Position numbers and translations under genes: made by a program. A stretch of DNA of 64,000 bases from Vicinamibacterales bacterium. Its GTDB lineage: Bacteria > Acidobacteriota > Vicinamibacteria > Vicinamibacterales > UBA2999. The DNA lies in assembly GCA_041394705.1 (NCBI GenBank), contig JAWKHS010000014.1, positions 105,830-169,829 of the forward strand, in the 5' to 3' direction. The notes under the pieces are model-generated. The model did not search any database. It had not been told where the DNA came from and was given only the letters and a program-made list of their open reading frames with translations. Positions 10,115 to 19,145 of the stretch are shown here, one piece after another (positions within the stretch are counted from its first letter, which is position 1; each line of letters starts with the position of its first letter).

Positions 10115-10669
10115 TCAGTGGACACCGGACACGCCGAGCAGATGCCCCGGATCGGCCCCGAGCCGCTCGATGGCCCGGTCCCACATCTCGTCGGGCTCGC
10201 CGAAGATCAGATCCGCCCCGACCGGCACGAGCAGCCACGAGGACTGTGCGAGCTCGGCATCGAGCTGCCCGGCCGACCAGCCCGCGTACCCGATCCCCAC
10301 CCGGACGTCGGCGGAGGGCGGCGACTGGAGCGCCGCGCAGAGCGCGCCGAGCGAGCGCGTCAGGAACACGCCATCGGCGATCTCGGTGGCGTCGCTGTCG
10401 AGGCCGGCGCGCGAGGTCAACACCCAGGCGAACCGCGGGTCGACCGGGCCGCCCGTGAACAAGTACACGTCGTCGCGGATCTCGACCGTGGGCACCGTCT
10501 CGACGACCTCGTTGGCCGGCTGCGCCATGGGCCGGTTCACGACCAGCCCGAAGGCGCCCTCGGGGCCGTACGCGCACAAGAGGACGACGGCCTTCGAGAA
10601 ATTCGGGTCGTCCAGCTGCGGCATCGAGATGAGCATCATGGGGGCGAGGGCCGATGCGTCATCGCTCAT
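10115..10669 (-). CDS. yqgE: YqgE/AlgH family protein
   Basis: The 184-aa protein shows the family pattern: PQLDDPNFSKAVVLL at the N-terminus, GAFGLVVNRPM, LFTGGPVDPRFAWVLTS, VGIGYAGWSAGQLDAEL and SWLLVPVGADLIF. YqgE is a widespread cytosolic protein of unclear biochemical role. In many proteobacteria it lies next to ruvX (yqgF); here ruvX is 50 kb away. The ATG at 10669 has TAGGAT six nt upstream, so the mRNA is probably leaderless. The M49-like gene follows downstream. Confidence 0.93.
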   Translation of the reverse strand: MSDDASALAPMMLISMPQLDDPNFSKAVVLLCAYGPEGAFGLVVNRPMAQPANEVVETVPTVEIRDDVYLFTGGPVDPRFAWVLTSRAGLDSDATEIADGVFLTRSLGALCAALQSPPSADVRVGIGYAGWSAGQLDAELAQSSWLLVPVGADLIFGEPDEMWDRAIERLGADPGHLLGVSGVH

Positions 10670-10675
10670 GCCCCC

Positions 10676-10681
10676 ATCCTA
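10676..10681 (-). promoter_or_regulatory. -10 element of a probable leaderless yqgE promoter
   Basis: TAGGAT on the minus strand, then 6 nt (GGGGGC) and the yqgE ATG at 10669. The G-run could also serve as a weak ribosome site, so leaderless use is not certain. Confidence 0.4.
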
Positions 10682-10741
10682 CCCCCAACACCCGCCGCCG
10701 CGCCCGCCGCGGGCCGCGCGTCATTCCGGGCCGTCTGCGGC

Positions 10742-10747
10742 TATGCT
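10742..10747 (+). promoter_or_regulatory. -10 element of a probable leaderless S9 peptidase promoter
   Basis: TATGCT lies 6 nt before the ATG at 10754, with no Shine-Dalgarno in between. It diverges from the yqgE promoter across an 84-bp intergenic region. Confidence 0.5.
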
Positions 10748-10753
10748 GCCCTC

Positions 10754-12811
10754 ATGACGACTCGCCTCCTTGCCACGTGCGCCGCGGTGGCCCTCTTGAC
10801 CGGCAGCGCCGACGCGCGTCGAGCCGCCCGCCCCCTGACCCTGGACGACTACTCGCGGATCGTCTCGCTCGGCGACCCGCAGCGCTCGCCGGACGGCGCC
10901 TGGGTGGCCTACACCGTGACGACCATCGACGCGGCGAAGGACTCGCGCAACACGGACGTGTGGATGGCGAAGTGGGACGGCTCGGCACAGCGACAGCTCA
11001 CCTCGTCGCCCGACAACGAGACGTCACCGCGCTGGAGCCCCGACGGGAAGTACCTGGCCTTCCTCTCCGCGCGCGGCACCGAGGACGAGAAGAAGAAGGG
11101 CGCCCAGCTGTGGCTCCTGCCGACGGACGCCGGCGAGGCGGCGAAGGTCAGCGACGTCAAAGGCGGGCTCAGCGACATCCAGTGGTCGCCCGACAGCACC
11201 CGCGTGGCGTTCGTCATGAGCGACCCCGACCCGGCCGACGAGCCCGAGACCATGGACGGCTGGAAGCGCAAGACGAAGCCGCCGATCGTCATCGACCGCT
11301 ACCACTTCAAGGAAGACCGGACGGGCTACCTGGGCCGCTACTACTCCCACATCGCCGTCTTCGACGTGGCGACCCGCGCCGCGACGCCGCTCACCTCCGG
11401 GCAGGTCGACGACGAGCGCCCGTCGTGGTCGCCCGACGGCGCGCGCATCGCCTTCCTCAGCAAGCGCGGCCATCCGGACCCGGATCGCACGACGAACACC
11501 GACGTCTGGGTGGTGGACGCGAAGCCCGGTTCGACACCGCGTCAGATGACGGCCACGCCGGAAGGCGAGAGCGGCCGTCCCGTGTGGAGCCCCGACGGCT
11601 CCCGCCTGGCCGTGCTCGTCGGCGACACCGACGTCAACTACGCCTACGACATGAGCAAGCTCGCCGTCCTTCCGGCCAACGCCCCCGGTCCGTCCGTGCC
11701 CAAGCGCCTCACCCCGACCCTGGACCGTGCGGTGGCCTCGCCGTCATGGTCCACCGACGGGCAGCGCCTGACGGTGATGGTCGAGGACGACATGACGCAG
11801 TATGCGGCGACGATCCCGGCCGATGGCGGCCAGCCCCGCCGCCTCACGGCCGGCCCGCTCGTCGCGACCGCGCTCAGCCCGGCCTCGAGCCCCGACGGCG
11901 GCCACGCCGCCGTCATGAGCGGCTCCGACGCGCTCGCGGACATCTGGGCGTTGGATGGCACCAGCGCGCCGCGGCGGCTGACGCATCACAACGAAGCGCT
12001 GCAGACCGAGCTCGTCCTCTCGAAGGCCGAGCGGCTCACGTCGAGGAGCAAGGACGGCACCGAGGTGCACAGCATCCTCGTCAAGCCGGTGGGCTACGTC
12101 GCCGGACGTCGCTATCCCCTCGTGCTGTACATCCACGGAGGGCCGAACGGCCAGGACGACGACAGCTTCGACTTCATCCACCAGTGGCTGGCCGCGAACG
12201 GCTACGCGGTCCTCGCTCCGAACTACCGCGGCAGCTCCGGCCGCGGCGAGGCGTTCCAGAAGGCCATCCGCCAGGACTGGGGGCACCTGGAGGTCGTCGA
12301 CCTCCTCGGCGCCGTGGACGCCGCCGTCGCGGAGGGCATCGCCGACCCGGAGCGCCTCGGCATCGGCGGCTGGAGCTACGGGGGCATCTCCACCAACTAC
12401 ACGATCGCCACCGACCCCCGCTTCAAGGCCGCCGTCAGCGGCGCGAGCAGCTCGATGCAGTTCTCGATGTACGGCCTGGACCAGTACATCGTGCAATACG
12501 ACACCGAGATGGGGCCGCCGTGGAAGGCCAAGGACGTCTGGACCAAGGTGTCCTACCCCTTCTTCAACGCGGATCGGATCAAGACGCCGACGCTGTTCCT
12601 GGGCGGCGAGAAGGACTTCAACGTCCCGATCGCCGGAGTCGAGCAGATGTACCAGGCCCTGAAGAGCCTGGGCGTCGACACCCAGCTCGTGATCTACCCG
12701 GGCCAGTTCCACGGGTTGACCATGCCCAGCTACGAGCGCGACCGGCTGCAGCGCTACGTCGACTGGTACAACAAGTATCTGCAGCCCGCGGCGGGCACGG
12801 GCGCCAGGTAG
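10754..12811 (+). CDS. Secreted S9-family prolyl oligopeptidase (acylaminoacyl-peptidase-like)
   Basis: The 685-aa protein has a signal peptide (ending near ADARRA), then a beta-propeller made of PD40-type repeats (SPDGAWVAYTV, RWSPDGKYLAFLS, SWSPDGARIAFLS, VWSPDGSRLAVL). The C-terminal alpha/beta-hydrolase domain has the triad Ser541 (GGWSYGG), Asp621 (GGEKDFNVP) and His653 (QFHG). S9 enzymes cleave short peptides, often after Pro or at blocked N-termini. Export implies a periplasmic role in peptide digestion. ATG 10754 is chosen because it starts the signal peptide and sits 6 nt after the -10. The frame is open far upstream, but that stretch is antisense to yqgE and the M49-like gene. Confidence 0.94.
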   Translation: MTTRLLATCAAVALLTGSADARRAARPLTLDDYSRIVSLGDPQRSPDGAWVAYTVTTIDAAKDSRNTDVWMAKWDGSAQRQLTSSPDNETSPRWSPDGKYLAFLSARGTEDEKKKGAQLWLLPTDAGEAAKVSDVKGGLSDIQWSPDSTRVAFVMSDPDPADEPETMDGWKRKTKPPIVIDRYHFKEDRTGYLGRYYSHIAVFDVATRAATPLTSGQVDDERPSWSPDGARIAFLSKRGHPDPDRTTNTDVWVVDAKPGSTPRQMTATPEGESGRPVWSPDGSRLAVLVGDTDVNYAYDMSKLAVLPANAPGPSVPKRLTPTLDRAVASPSWSTDGQRLTVMVEDDMTQYAATIPADGGQPRRLTAGPLVATALSPASSPDGGHAAVMSGSDALADIWALDGTSAPRRLTHHNEALQTELVLSKAERLTSRSKDGTEVHSILVKPVGYVAGRRYPLVLYIHGGPNGQDDDSFDFIHQWLAANGYAVLAPNYRGSSGRGEAFQKAIRQDWGHLEVVDLLGAVDAAVAEGIADPERLGIGGWSYGGISTNYTIATDPRFKAAVSGASSSMQFSMYGLDQYIVQYDTEMGPPWKAKDVWTKVSYPFFNADRIKTPTLFLGGEKDFNVPIAGVEQMYQALKSLGVDTQLVIYPGQFHGLTMPSYERDRLQRYVDWYNKYLQPAAGTGAR

Positions 12812-12834
12812 GCCGGCCATGCACGTCGGGCGGC

Positions 12835-13872
12835 TCAGGGCCGCCGCCGCGCCCAGGTGACGGCGTTGGAAACGGCCGGGGCGTCGGCGCTGAAGGCGGC
12901 GTTCTTCACGCCGCCACCGGCACGTCCGAGCACGTCCAGTGCGTGCGGATCGCCCGACACCCCGATCGCGAGGGCGAGATTGCGGCGAAGCTGGGCCATC
13001 GACGCGTGCGTCAGCGCGCTGCCGGCGACGAACTCGTACAAGCGGTCGTCGGGACGCTGCCAGAGCTCGGCCGGATCCGGCGCCTCGCGGGTGCCGCGGG
13101 CCTGCCAGGCGCCGTCCTCCGCGACCGCCGGCGCCAGGTTGTACGGGCAGACCTCCTGGCAGATGTCGCACCCGAACAGGTGCCCGGCCGCGGCCGTCTT
13201 CTCGGCGTCGTCGAGCGGGCCGTCCTTCTCGATCGTGAGGTAGCTGATGCAGCGCCTGGCGTCCACCTCGCGCTCGGCCACGATCGCCCCGGTGGGACAG
13301 GCATCGAGACACAGGGTGCACGATCCGCACTGATCGGCCTGCAGTTCGTCGGGCGTCAAGGGCAGCGTCGTCACGATGCCCGACAGCAGCAGCCACGAGC
13401 CGAGGTCCTTGTTCAGCAGCAGGGAGTGCTTGCCAATCCACCCCAGCCCCGCGTACGCGGCGACGACACGCTCCTGCACCCAGTGCTTGTCCACGAACAC
13501 GGCCGCCTCGAATGGCGCGTCCGCCACGCCGCGCATCCACGCCACGAGCTCGTCGAGCCGCTCCTGGAGCACGCGGTGGTAGTCCTGGCCACGCGCGTAG
13601 CGCGCGACCGACGCCGCCGGGGCAGGCGCCGGATCCGGTCCCGTGTAGTAGTTGGTGGCCGTGACGACGACCGACCGCGCGCCCGGCAGGAACCGCTGGA
13701 GGTCGGCGCGCACGTCGGCGGACCGCTCGAGATAGACCATCTCGCCCTGGTGTCCGCGAGCCAGCCAGGCGTGGATGTTCGCCAGCTCCGGCATCCCCGT
13801 GGCCGGCGCGATGCCGCACAGATCGAACCCGATCTGGCGAGCCCGTTCCCTGATGGCCGACGAGGTCAGCAC
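12835..13872 (-). CDS. queG: Epoxyqueuosine reductase QueG
   Basis: The 345-aa protein catalyses the last step of queuosine tRNA modification, reducing epoxyqueuosine with a cobalamin cofactor. An N-terminal QueG domain has IGFDLCGIAPA and ARYARGQDYH. Two 4Fe-4S motifs follow, CGSCTLCLDACPTGA and CDICQEVCPYN, plus RRCISYLTIE between them. The C-terminal HEAT-like tail is short (LRRNLALAIGVSGDPHAL). The start is GTG 13872, preceded by a purine-rich GGGAGGGAG site. acnA lies 52 nt upstream on the same strand. Confidence 0.95.
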   Translation of the reverse strand: MLTSSAIRERARQIGFDLCGIAPATGMPELANIHAWLARGHQGEMVYLERSADVRADLQRFLPGARSVVVTATNYYTGPDPAPAPAASVARYARGQDYHRVLQERLDELVAWMRGVADAPFEAAVFVDKHWVQERVVAAYAGLGWIGKHSLLLNKDLGSWLLLSGIVTTLPLTPDELQADQCGSCTLCLDACPTGAIVAEREVDARRCISYLTIEKDGPLDDAEKTAAAGHLFGCDICQEVCPYNLAPAVAEDGAWQARGTREAPDPAELWQRPDDRLYEFVAGSALTHASMAQLRRNLALAIGVSGDPHALDVLGRAGGGVKNAAFSADAPAVSNAVTWARRRP

Positions 13873-13924
13873 GCTCCCTCCCGCGCGAGCCCTCCAGGTA
13901 CTCGCGCCCGCGGGCTGGCAGGGC

Positions 13925-16603
13925 CTACTTCTTCGCCACGAGCTGCCGCAGCACGTACGGCAGGATGCCGCCGTGGCTGTAGGCCGTGAGCTCCTCGGGC
14001 GTGTCGATGCGGCACGTCGCCTGGAACGTCTTGACGGTCCCGTCCTCCGCGGTCGCCTTCACGGACACCATGGCGCGTGGCTTCAGCGACGCGCCGGCGC
14101 CGCTCAGCGCGAACACCTCGCGGCCCGTGAGCCCCAGCGACGCCGCCGACTCGCCGTCCGTGAACTGCAGCGGCAGCACGCCCATGTTCACGAGATTGCT
14201 GCGGTGGATGCGCTCGTAGCTCTCGGCCACGACGGCCTTCACCCCGAGCAGCATCGTGCCCTTCGCGGCCCAGTCGCGCGAGGAGCCCGAGCCGTATTCC
14301 TTGCCGGCCAGCACCACCAGCGGCACTCCCGCCGCCTGGTACTTCATGGCGGCGTCGTAGATCGGCATCACCTCGCCGCCGGGCAGGTAGGCGGTCACGC
14401 CGCCCTCCACGCCGGGCACGAGCTGGTTCTTGATCCGCACGTTGGCGAACGTCCCCCGCATCATCACCTCGTGGTTCCCGCGGCGGGCGCCGTAGCTGTT
14501 GAAGTCCTTCGGCGCCACGCCGTGCGCGATGAGGTACTGGCCCGCCGGGCTGTCGGCCTTGATGCTGCCGGCCGGCGAGATGTGGTCCGTGGTGATGGAG
14601 TCGCCGAGGACGGCCAGCACCCGCGCGCCCGTGATGTCGGCGAGCGGCGCGGGCTGCATCGAGAGGTGCTCGAGGAACGGCGGCCGCCGCACGTAGGTGG
14701 AATCGTCGTCCCAGTTGAACCGGTCGCCCGTGGGCACGGGCAGGCCGCGCCACCGCTCGTCGCCCTCGAACACGCTGGCGTACTGCGAGGTGAAGGCCGT
14801 CGACGTGACGCTGGCCGCCATCGCCTCGGCGATCTCCTTGTCGGTCGGCCAGATGTCCTTCAGGTAGACGGGCCGGCCGTCGGTGCCGGTGCCCAGGGGC
14901 TCGGTCGTGAGGTCCAGGTTCATCGTGCCGGCGATGGCGTAGGCCACCACCAGCGGCGGTGACGCCAGGTAGTTGGCGCGCACGTCCTGCTGGATGCGGC
15001 CCTCGAAATTCCGGTTCCCCGAGAGGACGGAGGCCACGACGAGCCCCCGCTCGCGGATCTCGGCCGACACCTCGTCGGGCAGGGGCCCCGAGTTGCCGAT
15101 GCAGGTCGTGCAGCCGTAGCCGACGACGTTGAATCCGAGCTGGTCCAGGTACGGCTGCAGGCCGGAGGCCCGCAGGTACTCGGTGACCACCTTCGATCCC
15201 GGCGCCAGCGACGACTTCACCCAGGGCTTCCGCGTGAGGCCCTTCGCGGCGGCCTTCCTGGCCACCAGGCCGGCGCCGATCATGACGCCGGGGTTCGACG
15301 TGTTCGTGCAGCTGGTGATGGCCGCGATCACGACGGAACCGTGCTCGAGCTGCGTGGCCGTCGCCACGGCCGCGCCGCCGCCGGCGGCCTGCGCTTTCAC
15401 GCCCTTCTTCAGCTCCTCGAGCGAACCGGCGAAGGACGACTTGGCGGCGCTGAGCGCCACGCGGTCCTGCGGCCGGCGCGGGCCGGCCAGGCTCGGCACG
15501 ATGGTGGCCAGGTCGATCTCGAGGCCCTCGGAATACACCGCATCCGGCGCCGCGTCCGTGCGGAACAGGCCTTGCGCCCTGGCGTACGCCTCGACGCGGG
15601 CGATGTGCTCCGCGCTCCGGCCCGTGAGACGGAGGTAGTCCAGCGTGAGGCCGTCGATCGGGAAGATGGCCACGGTGGCGCCGTACTCGGGGCACATGTT
15701 GCCGAGGGTGACGCGGTCGGCGATCGTGAGATGGCCGAGCCCGGGGCCGTAGAACTCCACGAACTTCCCCACCACCTTGTGCTTGCGGAGGGCTTCCGTG
15801 ATCGTGAGGACCAGATCGGTCGCGGTCGCGCCCTCGGGCAGCGTGCCCACGAGGCGGCAGCCGACCACCGGCGGGATCAGCATCGAGCTCGGCTGGCCCA
15901 GCATGGCGGCCTCGGCCTCGATGCCGCCCACGCCCCAGCCCACGACGCCGAGGCCGTTGACCATCGTGGTGTGCGAGTCGGTGCCGAAGCACGTGTCGGG
16001 ATAGAGGGCGCCGTCCTCGGCGCAGACCACGCGCGCCAGGTACTCGATGTTCACCTGGTGCACGATGCCGGTCTCGGGCGGCACCACGCGGAAGTTCTCG
16101 AACGCGCCCTGGCCCCAGCGAAGGAACACGTAGCGCTCGCGGTTGCGCTGATACTCCAGCTCGCCGTTCAGCGTCAGCGCGTTGGCCGAGGCGAAATGGT
16201 CCACCTGCACCGAGTGGTCGATCACGAGTTCCACGGGCTGGAGCGGGTTGACCATCGCCGGGTCGCCGCCCAGCGCCGCGATGCCGTCGCGCATCGCCGC
16301 CAGGTCCACGACGCACGGCACGCCGGTGAAGTCCTGCAGGATGACCCGCGCGGGCATGAACGAGATTTCCTTGTCGGGATTCCTCGCCGCCGGATTCCAG
16401 CCGGCCAGCGCCCGGATGTCGTCCGCCTTCACGAAGGCGCCGTCCTCGCGCCGCAGCAGGTTCTCGAGCAGGATCTTCAGCGAGAACGGCAGCCGCTCCA
16501 CCGTCGGGAACGCCTTGGCGAGCGCGGGCAGCGAGTAGTAGGTGAACGTCGTGTCGCCCACGGGCAGCGACGCGCGCGTCTGGAACGAGTCTCGGCTGGT
16601 CAT
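13925..16603 (-). CDS. acnA: Aconitate hydratase A
   Basis: The 892-aa length is typical of the AcnA/IRP1 type. The enzyme interconverts citrate and isocitrate in the TCA cycle. Visible features are DFTGVPCVVDLAAMRD, the substrate-site TDSHTTMVNGLGV, the Fe-S Cys regions SCTNTSNPGVMIGAGL and GYGCTTCIGNSGPL, and the swivel-domain signature GKEYGSGSSRDWAAKG. A TACAAT hexamer 10 nt before the ATG suggests its own promoter with a very short leader. Confidence 0.97.
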   Translation of the reverse strand: MTSRDSFQTRASLPVGDTTFTYYSLPALAKAFPTVERLPFSLKILLENLLRREDGAFVKADDIRALAGWNPAARNPDKEISFMPARVILQDFTGVPCVVDLAAMRDGIAALGGDPAMVNPLQPVELVIDHSVQVDHFASANALTLNGELEYQRNRERYVFLRWGQGAFENFRVVPPETGIVHQVNIEYLARVVCAEDGALYPDTCFGTDSHTTMVNGLGVVGWGVGGIEAEAAMLGQPSSMLIPPVVGCRLVGTLPEGATATDLVLTITEALRKHKVVGKFVEFYGPGLGHLTIADRVTLGNMCPEYGATVAIFPIDGLTLDYLRLTGRSAEHIARVEAYARAQGLFRTDAAPDAVYSEGLEIDLATIVPSLAGPRRPQDRVALSAAKSSFAGSLEELKKGVKAQAAGGGAAVATATQLEHGSVVIAAITSCTNTSNPGVMIGAGLVARKAAAKGLTRKPWVKSSLAPGSKVVTEYLRASGLQPYLDQLGFNVVGYGCTTCIGNSGPLPDEVSAEIRERGLVVASVLSGNRNFEGRIQQDVRANYLASPPLVVAYAIAGTMNLDLTTEPLGTGTDGRPVYLKDIWPTDKEIAEAMAASVTSTAFTSQYASVFEGDERWRGLPVPTGDRFNWDDDSTYVRRPPFLEHLSMQPAPLADITGARVLAVLGDSITTDHISPAGSIKADSPAGQYLIAHGVAPKDFNSYGARRGNHEVMMRGTFANVRIKNQLVPGVEGGVTAYLPGGEVMPIYDAAMKYQAAGVPLVVLAGKEYGSGSSRDWAAKGTMLLGVKAVVAESYERIHRSNLVNMGVLPLQFTDGESAASLGLTGREVFALSGAGASLKPRAMVSVKATAEDGTVKTFQATCRIDTPEELTAYSHGGILPYVLRQLVAKK

Positions 16604-16613
16604 GATCCGCTCG

Positions 16614-16619
16614 ATTGTA
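16614..16619 (-). promoter_or_regulatory. Candidate -10 element for acnA
   Basis: TACAAT on the minus strand, 10 nt before the acnA ATG at 16603. The predicted leader is only about 3-4 nt. No matching -35 is visible in the GC-rich upstream stretch. Confidence 0.4.
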
Positions 16620-16676
16620 CCAGGGCGACGGCCCGGCGGCGGCGCCCCGGGTGGTCCGGGCGGCGGCGCCGCGACG

Positions 16677-17615
16677 CTACCGGCCGGGCTTCTTCAGGAG
16701 CGCAGGCGAGACGCGCGCGCCGAGCGCGGTCGCGCCGGCGACCTGCGCGAAATGGGCGTAGACGGCGCCCGAGATCCGGCCGAGCGACTCGTCCGGATCG
16801 CCGTTGCCGAACGTCACCATGATCGAGACGGCGTAGGGGGCCCCCTCGAGCCCGACCAGGCCCCAGGCCGTGCTGACGCCGTCCAGCGAGCCCGGCTTCC
16901 AGGCCACGGGCACGGCGGCCGGAATCGGGTCCCGGAAGGCGCCGCCCTTCGGCAGTTCCAGCAGCCGCACGACCTCGGCGCAGGACGCGGCGGTGAGCGG
17001 CACCTCGCAGCGCGACAGCCGGGCCATCAGGTCGGCGGCCTCGCGCGGGGTGGACGTGTTCTCGTTCCCCTTCACCTGCTCGGCCTGCCGGATCATCTTG
17101 CGCCGCAGCTTCGTGTTCGGCAGGCCCAGCCCCGCCATCGTGGCCGTCACCGCGTCCATGCCCACCTTGTCGATGAGCATGTTCGTGGCCGTGTTGTCGG
17201 ACAGGACGACCATGGGCACGGTGAGATCGTGCAGCGAGAAGGCCGATCCGCCGTCGGAGAAGTACTGGAGCAGGCTGCTGCCGCCGGCACGGTCCGCCGC
17301 CGTCAGCGTGACCCGCTCGGCGAGCGACAGCGTCTTCGCGTCGGCCTGGCGGAAGAGTTCCAGGAGCAGGGGCACCTTGATCGCGCTCCCCTGCGGGAAC
17401 ACCGTCGTCCCGTTGACGTCCCAGCGCCGGCCGCTGGTGAGGTCCACCACGCTCACCCCGACCACGCCGGGCGCCGCGTCGGCCAGGGCCTCCAGCTCGC
17501 GCTGGAACTTGGCCGCGAGCTGGTCGACCAGCGCCGGCTGGGCCAAGGCGGGCCCGGCGGGAGACAGCGCCAGGAGTCCCGTCGCCAGCAGGACGGCGCG
17601 CAGCCGCCAGGTCAT
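16677..17615 (-). CDS. Class A beta-lactamase-like serine hydrolase
   Basis: The 312-aa protein has a signal peptide (cleavage after PALAQ) and the penicillin-binding fold. The nucleophile motif is S77-A-I-K80, followed by S139-D-N141 and K240-P-G (usually KTG). The omega-loop position that carries Glu166 in real class A enzymes aligns with a Met here (LRRKM), although Glu residues occur nearby. It may therefore be acylated by beta-lactams without hydrolysing them efficiently, or act on another substrate. The start ATG overlaps the M20 peptidase stop (ATGA), implying translational coupling. It is the last gene of the seven-gene operon. Confidence 0.85.
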   Translation of the reverse strand: MTWRLRAVLLATGLLALSPAGPALAQPALVDQLAAKFQRELEALADAAPGVVGVSVVDLTSGRRWDVNGTTVFPQGSAIKVPLLLELFRQADAKTLSLAERVTLTAADRAGGSSLLQYFSDGGSAFSLHDLTVPMVVLSDNTATNMLIDKVGMDAVTATMAGLGLPNTKLRRKMIRQAEQVKGNENTSTPREAADLMARLSRCEVPLTAASCAEVVRLLELPKGGAFRDPIPAAVPVAWKPGSLDGVSTAWGLVGLEGAPYAVSIMVTFGNGDPDESLGRISGAVYAHFAQVAGATALGARVSPALLKKPGR

Positions 17616-19114
17616 CGCGGCATGGTCATCAAGGCCGCCAGCATCTCGATGCCCTCCCACAGGTTCTGCAGCCGGAGGTTCTCGTCCGGCCCGTGCTGGT
17701 TGTTGTCGAAGTTCACGATCGAGACGCCCACGGTCGGCATCTGGTACTGGTCGCTGAACGTGCCGAAGGGCAGCCCGCCGCCGAGCGTGGGCAGCTGCAC
17801 GGGCGGCACGCCACCGAACGTCAGCGCCTTCACGACGGCCTGCGCCATCGGGTCGTCCATGGAGACGCGCGACGCCGCCGAGCCGCGCCGGGGGTCGACG
17901 CGGGCGATGAGCCGGTGCGTCCGCCGCTCTTCGTCGGTCGGATCCCGGCCGGTGACGACGTAGTAGCCCTGGGCCTTCACGTGTTCGGTGATGCGCGCGT
18001 TCACGGTTTCGGGCACGAGGTCCTTGACCATCCGCACTTCCAGCCGCGCCGTGGCCGACCCTGGAATCGCCGATCGCCCGGGCACGCCGCTGACGCCGAG
18101 GTCGAGAATGCTGAGCGTCGGCTGGTTGAGTTTCACCTCGAGGCGCTCGTCGGGCCGCTCCGGAACCGCCACGCCGAAGTCCCGGGCCAGCACCGCCTCG
18201 ACGTCCGGCGCCGCCGCCAGCGCCTGGCGCTCGGTCGGCGTGAGCGGACGGACGTCCGTGTAGAAGTCCTTGATCAGCACGCGGCCGTCGTCGTCCTTCA
18301 TCGTGGCCAGGAGCTTGGCGAGGCGCATCGACGGGTCGGGCGCCCAGTTGCCGTAGTTGCCGGAGTGCAGATCGCCGCGGGCGCCGAACACGGTGAGGGT
18401 GACCCCGGCCCCGCCCCGCACGCCGAAGTACACCGTGGGGCGGCCGCTCGGATGGCGCGGACCGTCGAGCGTGACCGCCAGGTCGCTCTTCAGGCTCGCC
18501 GCGCGCGCCGCCGCGAAGGTCCGGAAGTTGCCGGACCCGGCTTCCTCCTCGCCGTCGAGCACGACCCGGAGGTTCCACGTCGGTCCGCGGCCCGACGCCT
18601 TCAGCGCCTCGACCGCGTTCAGGAACGCGACAATCGGCCCTTTGTCGTCGGAGGCCGAGCGGCCGTACAGGCGCCACTCGGGATCGAACCGCGTGCGCGA
18701 CGGATCGTCGGGCACGGCGCCGCTCGCACTGAAGAGGCACGGGGTGAACGGCTTGCAGCGCGACCACTCGGAGGCGTCCACCGGCTGGCCGTCGTAGTGG
18801 ATGTAGAACGTGAGCGTGCCGGCCGCGTCCGGGACGTCGAGACTGGCGAACACGACGGGCGAGCCCGGGCCCGCCACCGTCTCCACCTTGAACCCGCGCG
18901 CGGCGAAGCGCTGCTGCAGGTGCTCGGCGTTCCGGCGCATGTCGGCGTCGTTGCCGGCCACGTTGGGCAGCGCGACGAGCCCGCTCAGCTCGGCGACAAT
19001 CGCGCCTTCGTGCGCCGTCCGCCATTCGCGCACGCCCGGCGGCTGCGCGAGGGCCGGCGACGCGGCCAGGACGACGAGGGCGCACGCGCCCGAGATGACG
19101 AGCTTCGATCGCAT
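17612..19114 (-). CDS. Secreted M20-family metallopeptidase
   Basis: The 500-aa protein starts at ATG 19114, preceded by GGGAGG. Ten further upstream codons are open but lack a site. A signal peptide ends near PALAQ. Zinc and catalytic motifs of M20 are present: YIHYDGQP, SASDDKGP, and LDGEEEAGSGNF, where the Glu pair supplies base and ligand. A dimerisation domain (TLTVFGARGDLHSGNYG) lies in between. Family members cleave dipeptides or deacylate amino acids. It follows the ABC permease fusion by 31 nt. Confidence 0.9.
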   Translation of the reverse strand: MRSKLVISGACALVVLAASPALAQPPGVREWRTAHEGAIVAELSGLVALPNVAGNDADMRRNAEHLQQRFAARGFKVETVAGPGSPVVFASLDVPDAAGTLTFYIHYDGQPVDASEWSRCKPFTPCLFSASGAVPDDPSRTRFDPEWRLYGRSASDDKGPIVAFLNAVEALKASGRGPTWNLRVVLDGEEEAGSGNFRTFAAARAASLKSDLAVTLDGPRHPSGRPTVYFGVRGGAGVTLTVFGARGDLHSGNYGNWAPDPSMRLAKLLATMKDDDGRVLIKDFYTDVRPLTPTERQALAAAPDVEAVLARDFGVAVPERPDERLEVKLNQPTLSILDLGVSGVPGRSAIPGSATARLEVRMVKDLVPETVNARITEHVKAQGYYVVTGRDPTDEERRTHRLIARVDPRRGSAASRVSMDDPMAQAVVKALTFGGVPPVQLPTLGGGLPFGTFSDQYQMPTVGVSIVNFDNNQHGPDENLRLQNLWEGIEMLAALMTMPR

Positions 19115-19145
19115 CGGTCTCCCTCCCCTGCTCCGCGCGCGCATG

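Noticed and set aside
8405..10753. Open frame running into the S9 peptidase from upstream
   Set aside because: This part is antisense to the M49-like and yqgE genes and carries no motif; the signal peptide and -10 place the start at 10754.
12828..12845. Six-bp GC hairpin where the S9 and queG genes converge
   Set aside because: Short, partly within queG, with no T-run; expected by chance in DNA this GC-rich.
16640..16676. Repeated GGCGCC and CCCGG hairpins between acnA and the beta-lactamase-like gene
   Set aside because: Simple GC-rich palindromes without spacing or T-run; not supportable as a terminator or operator.
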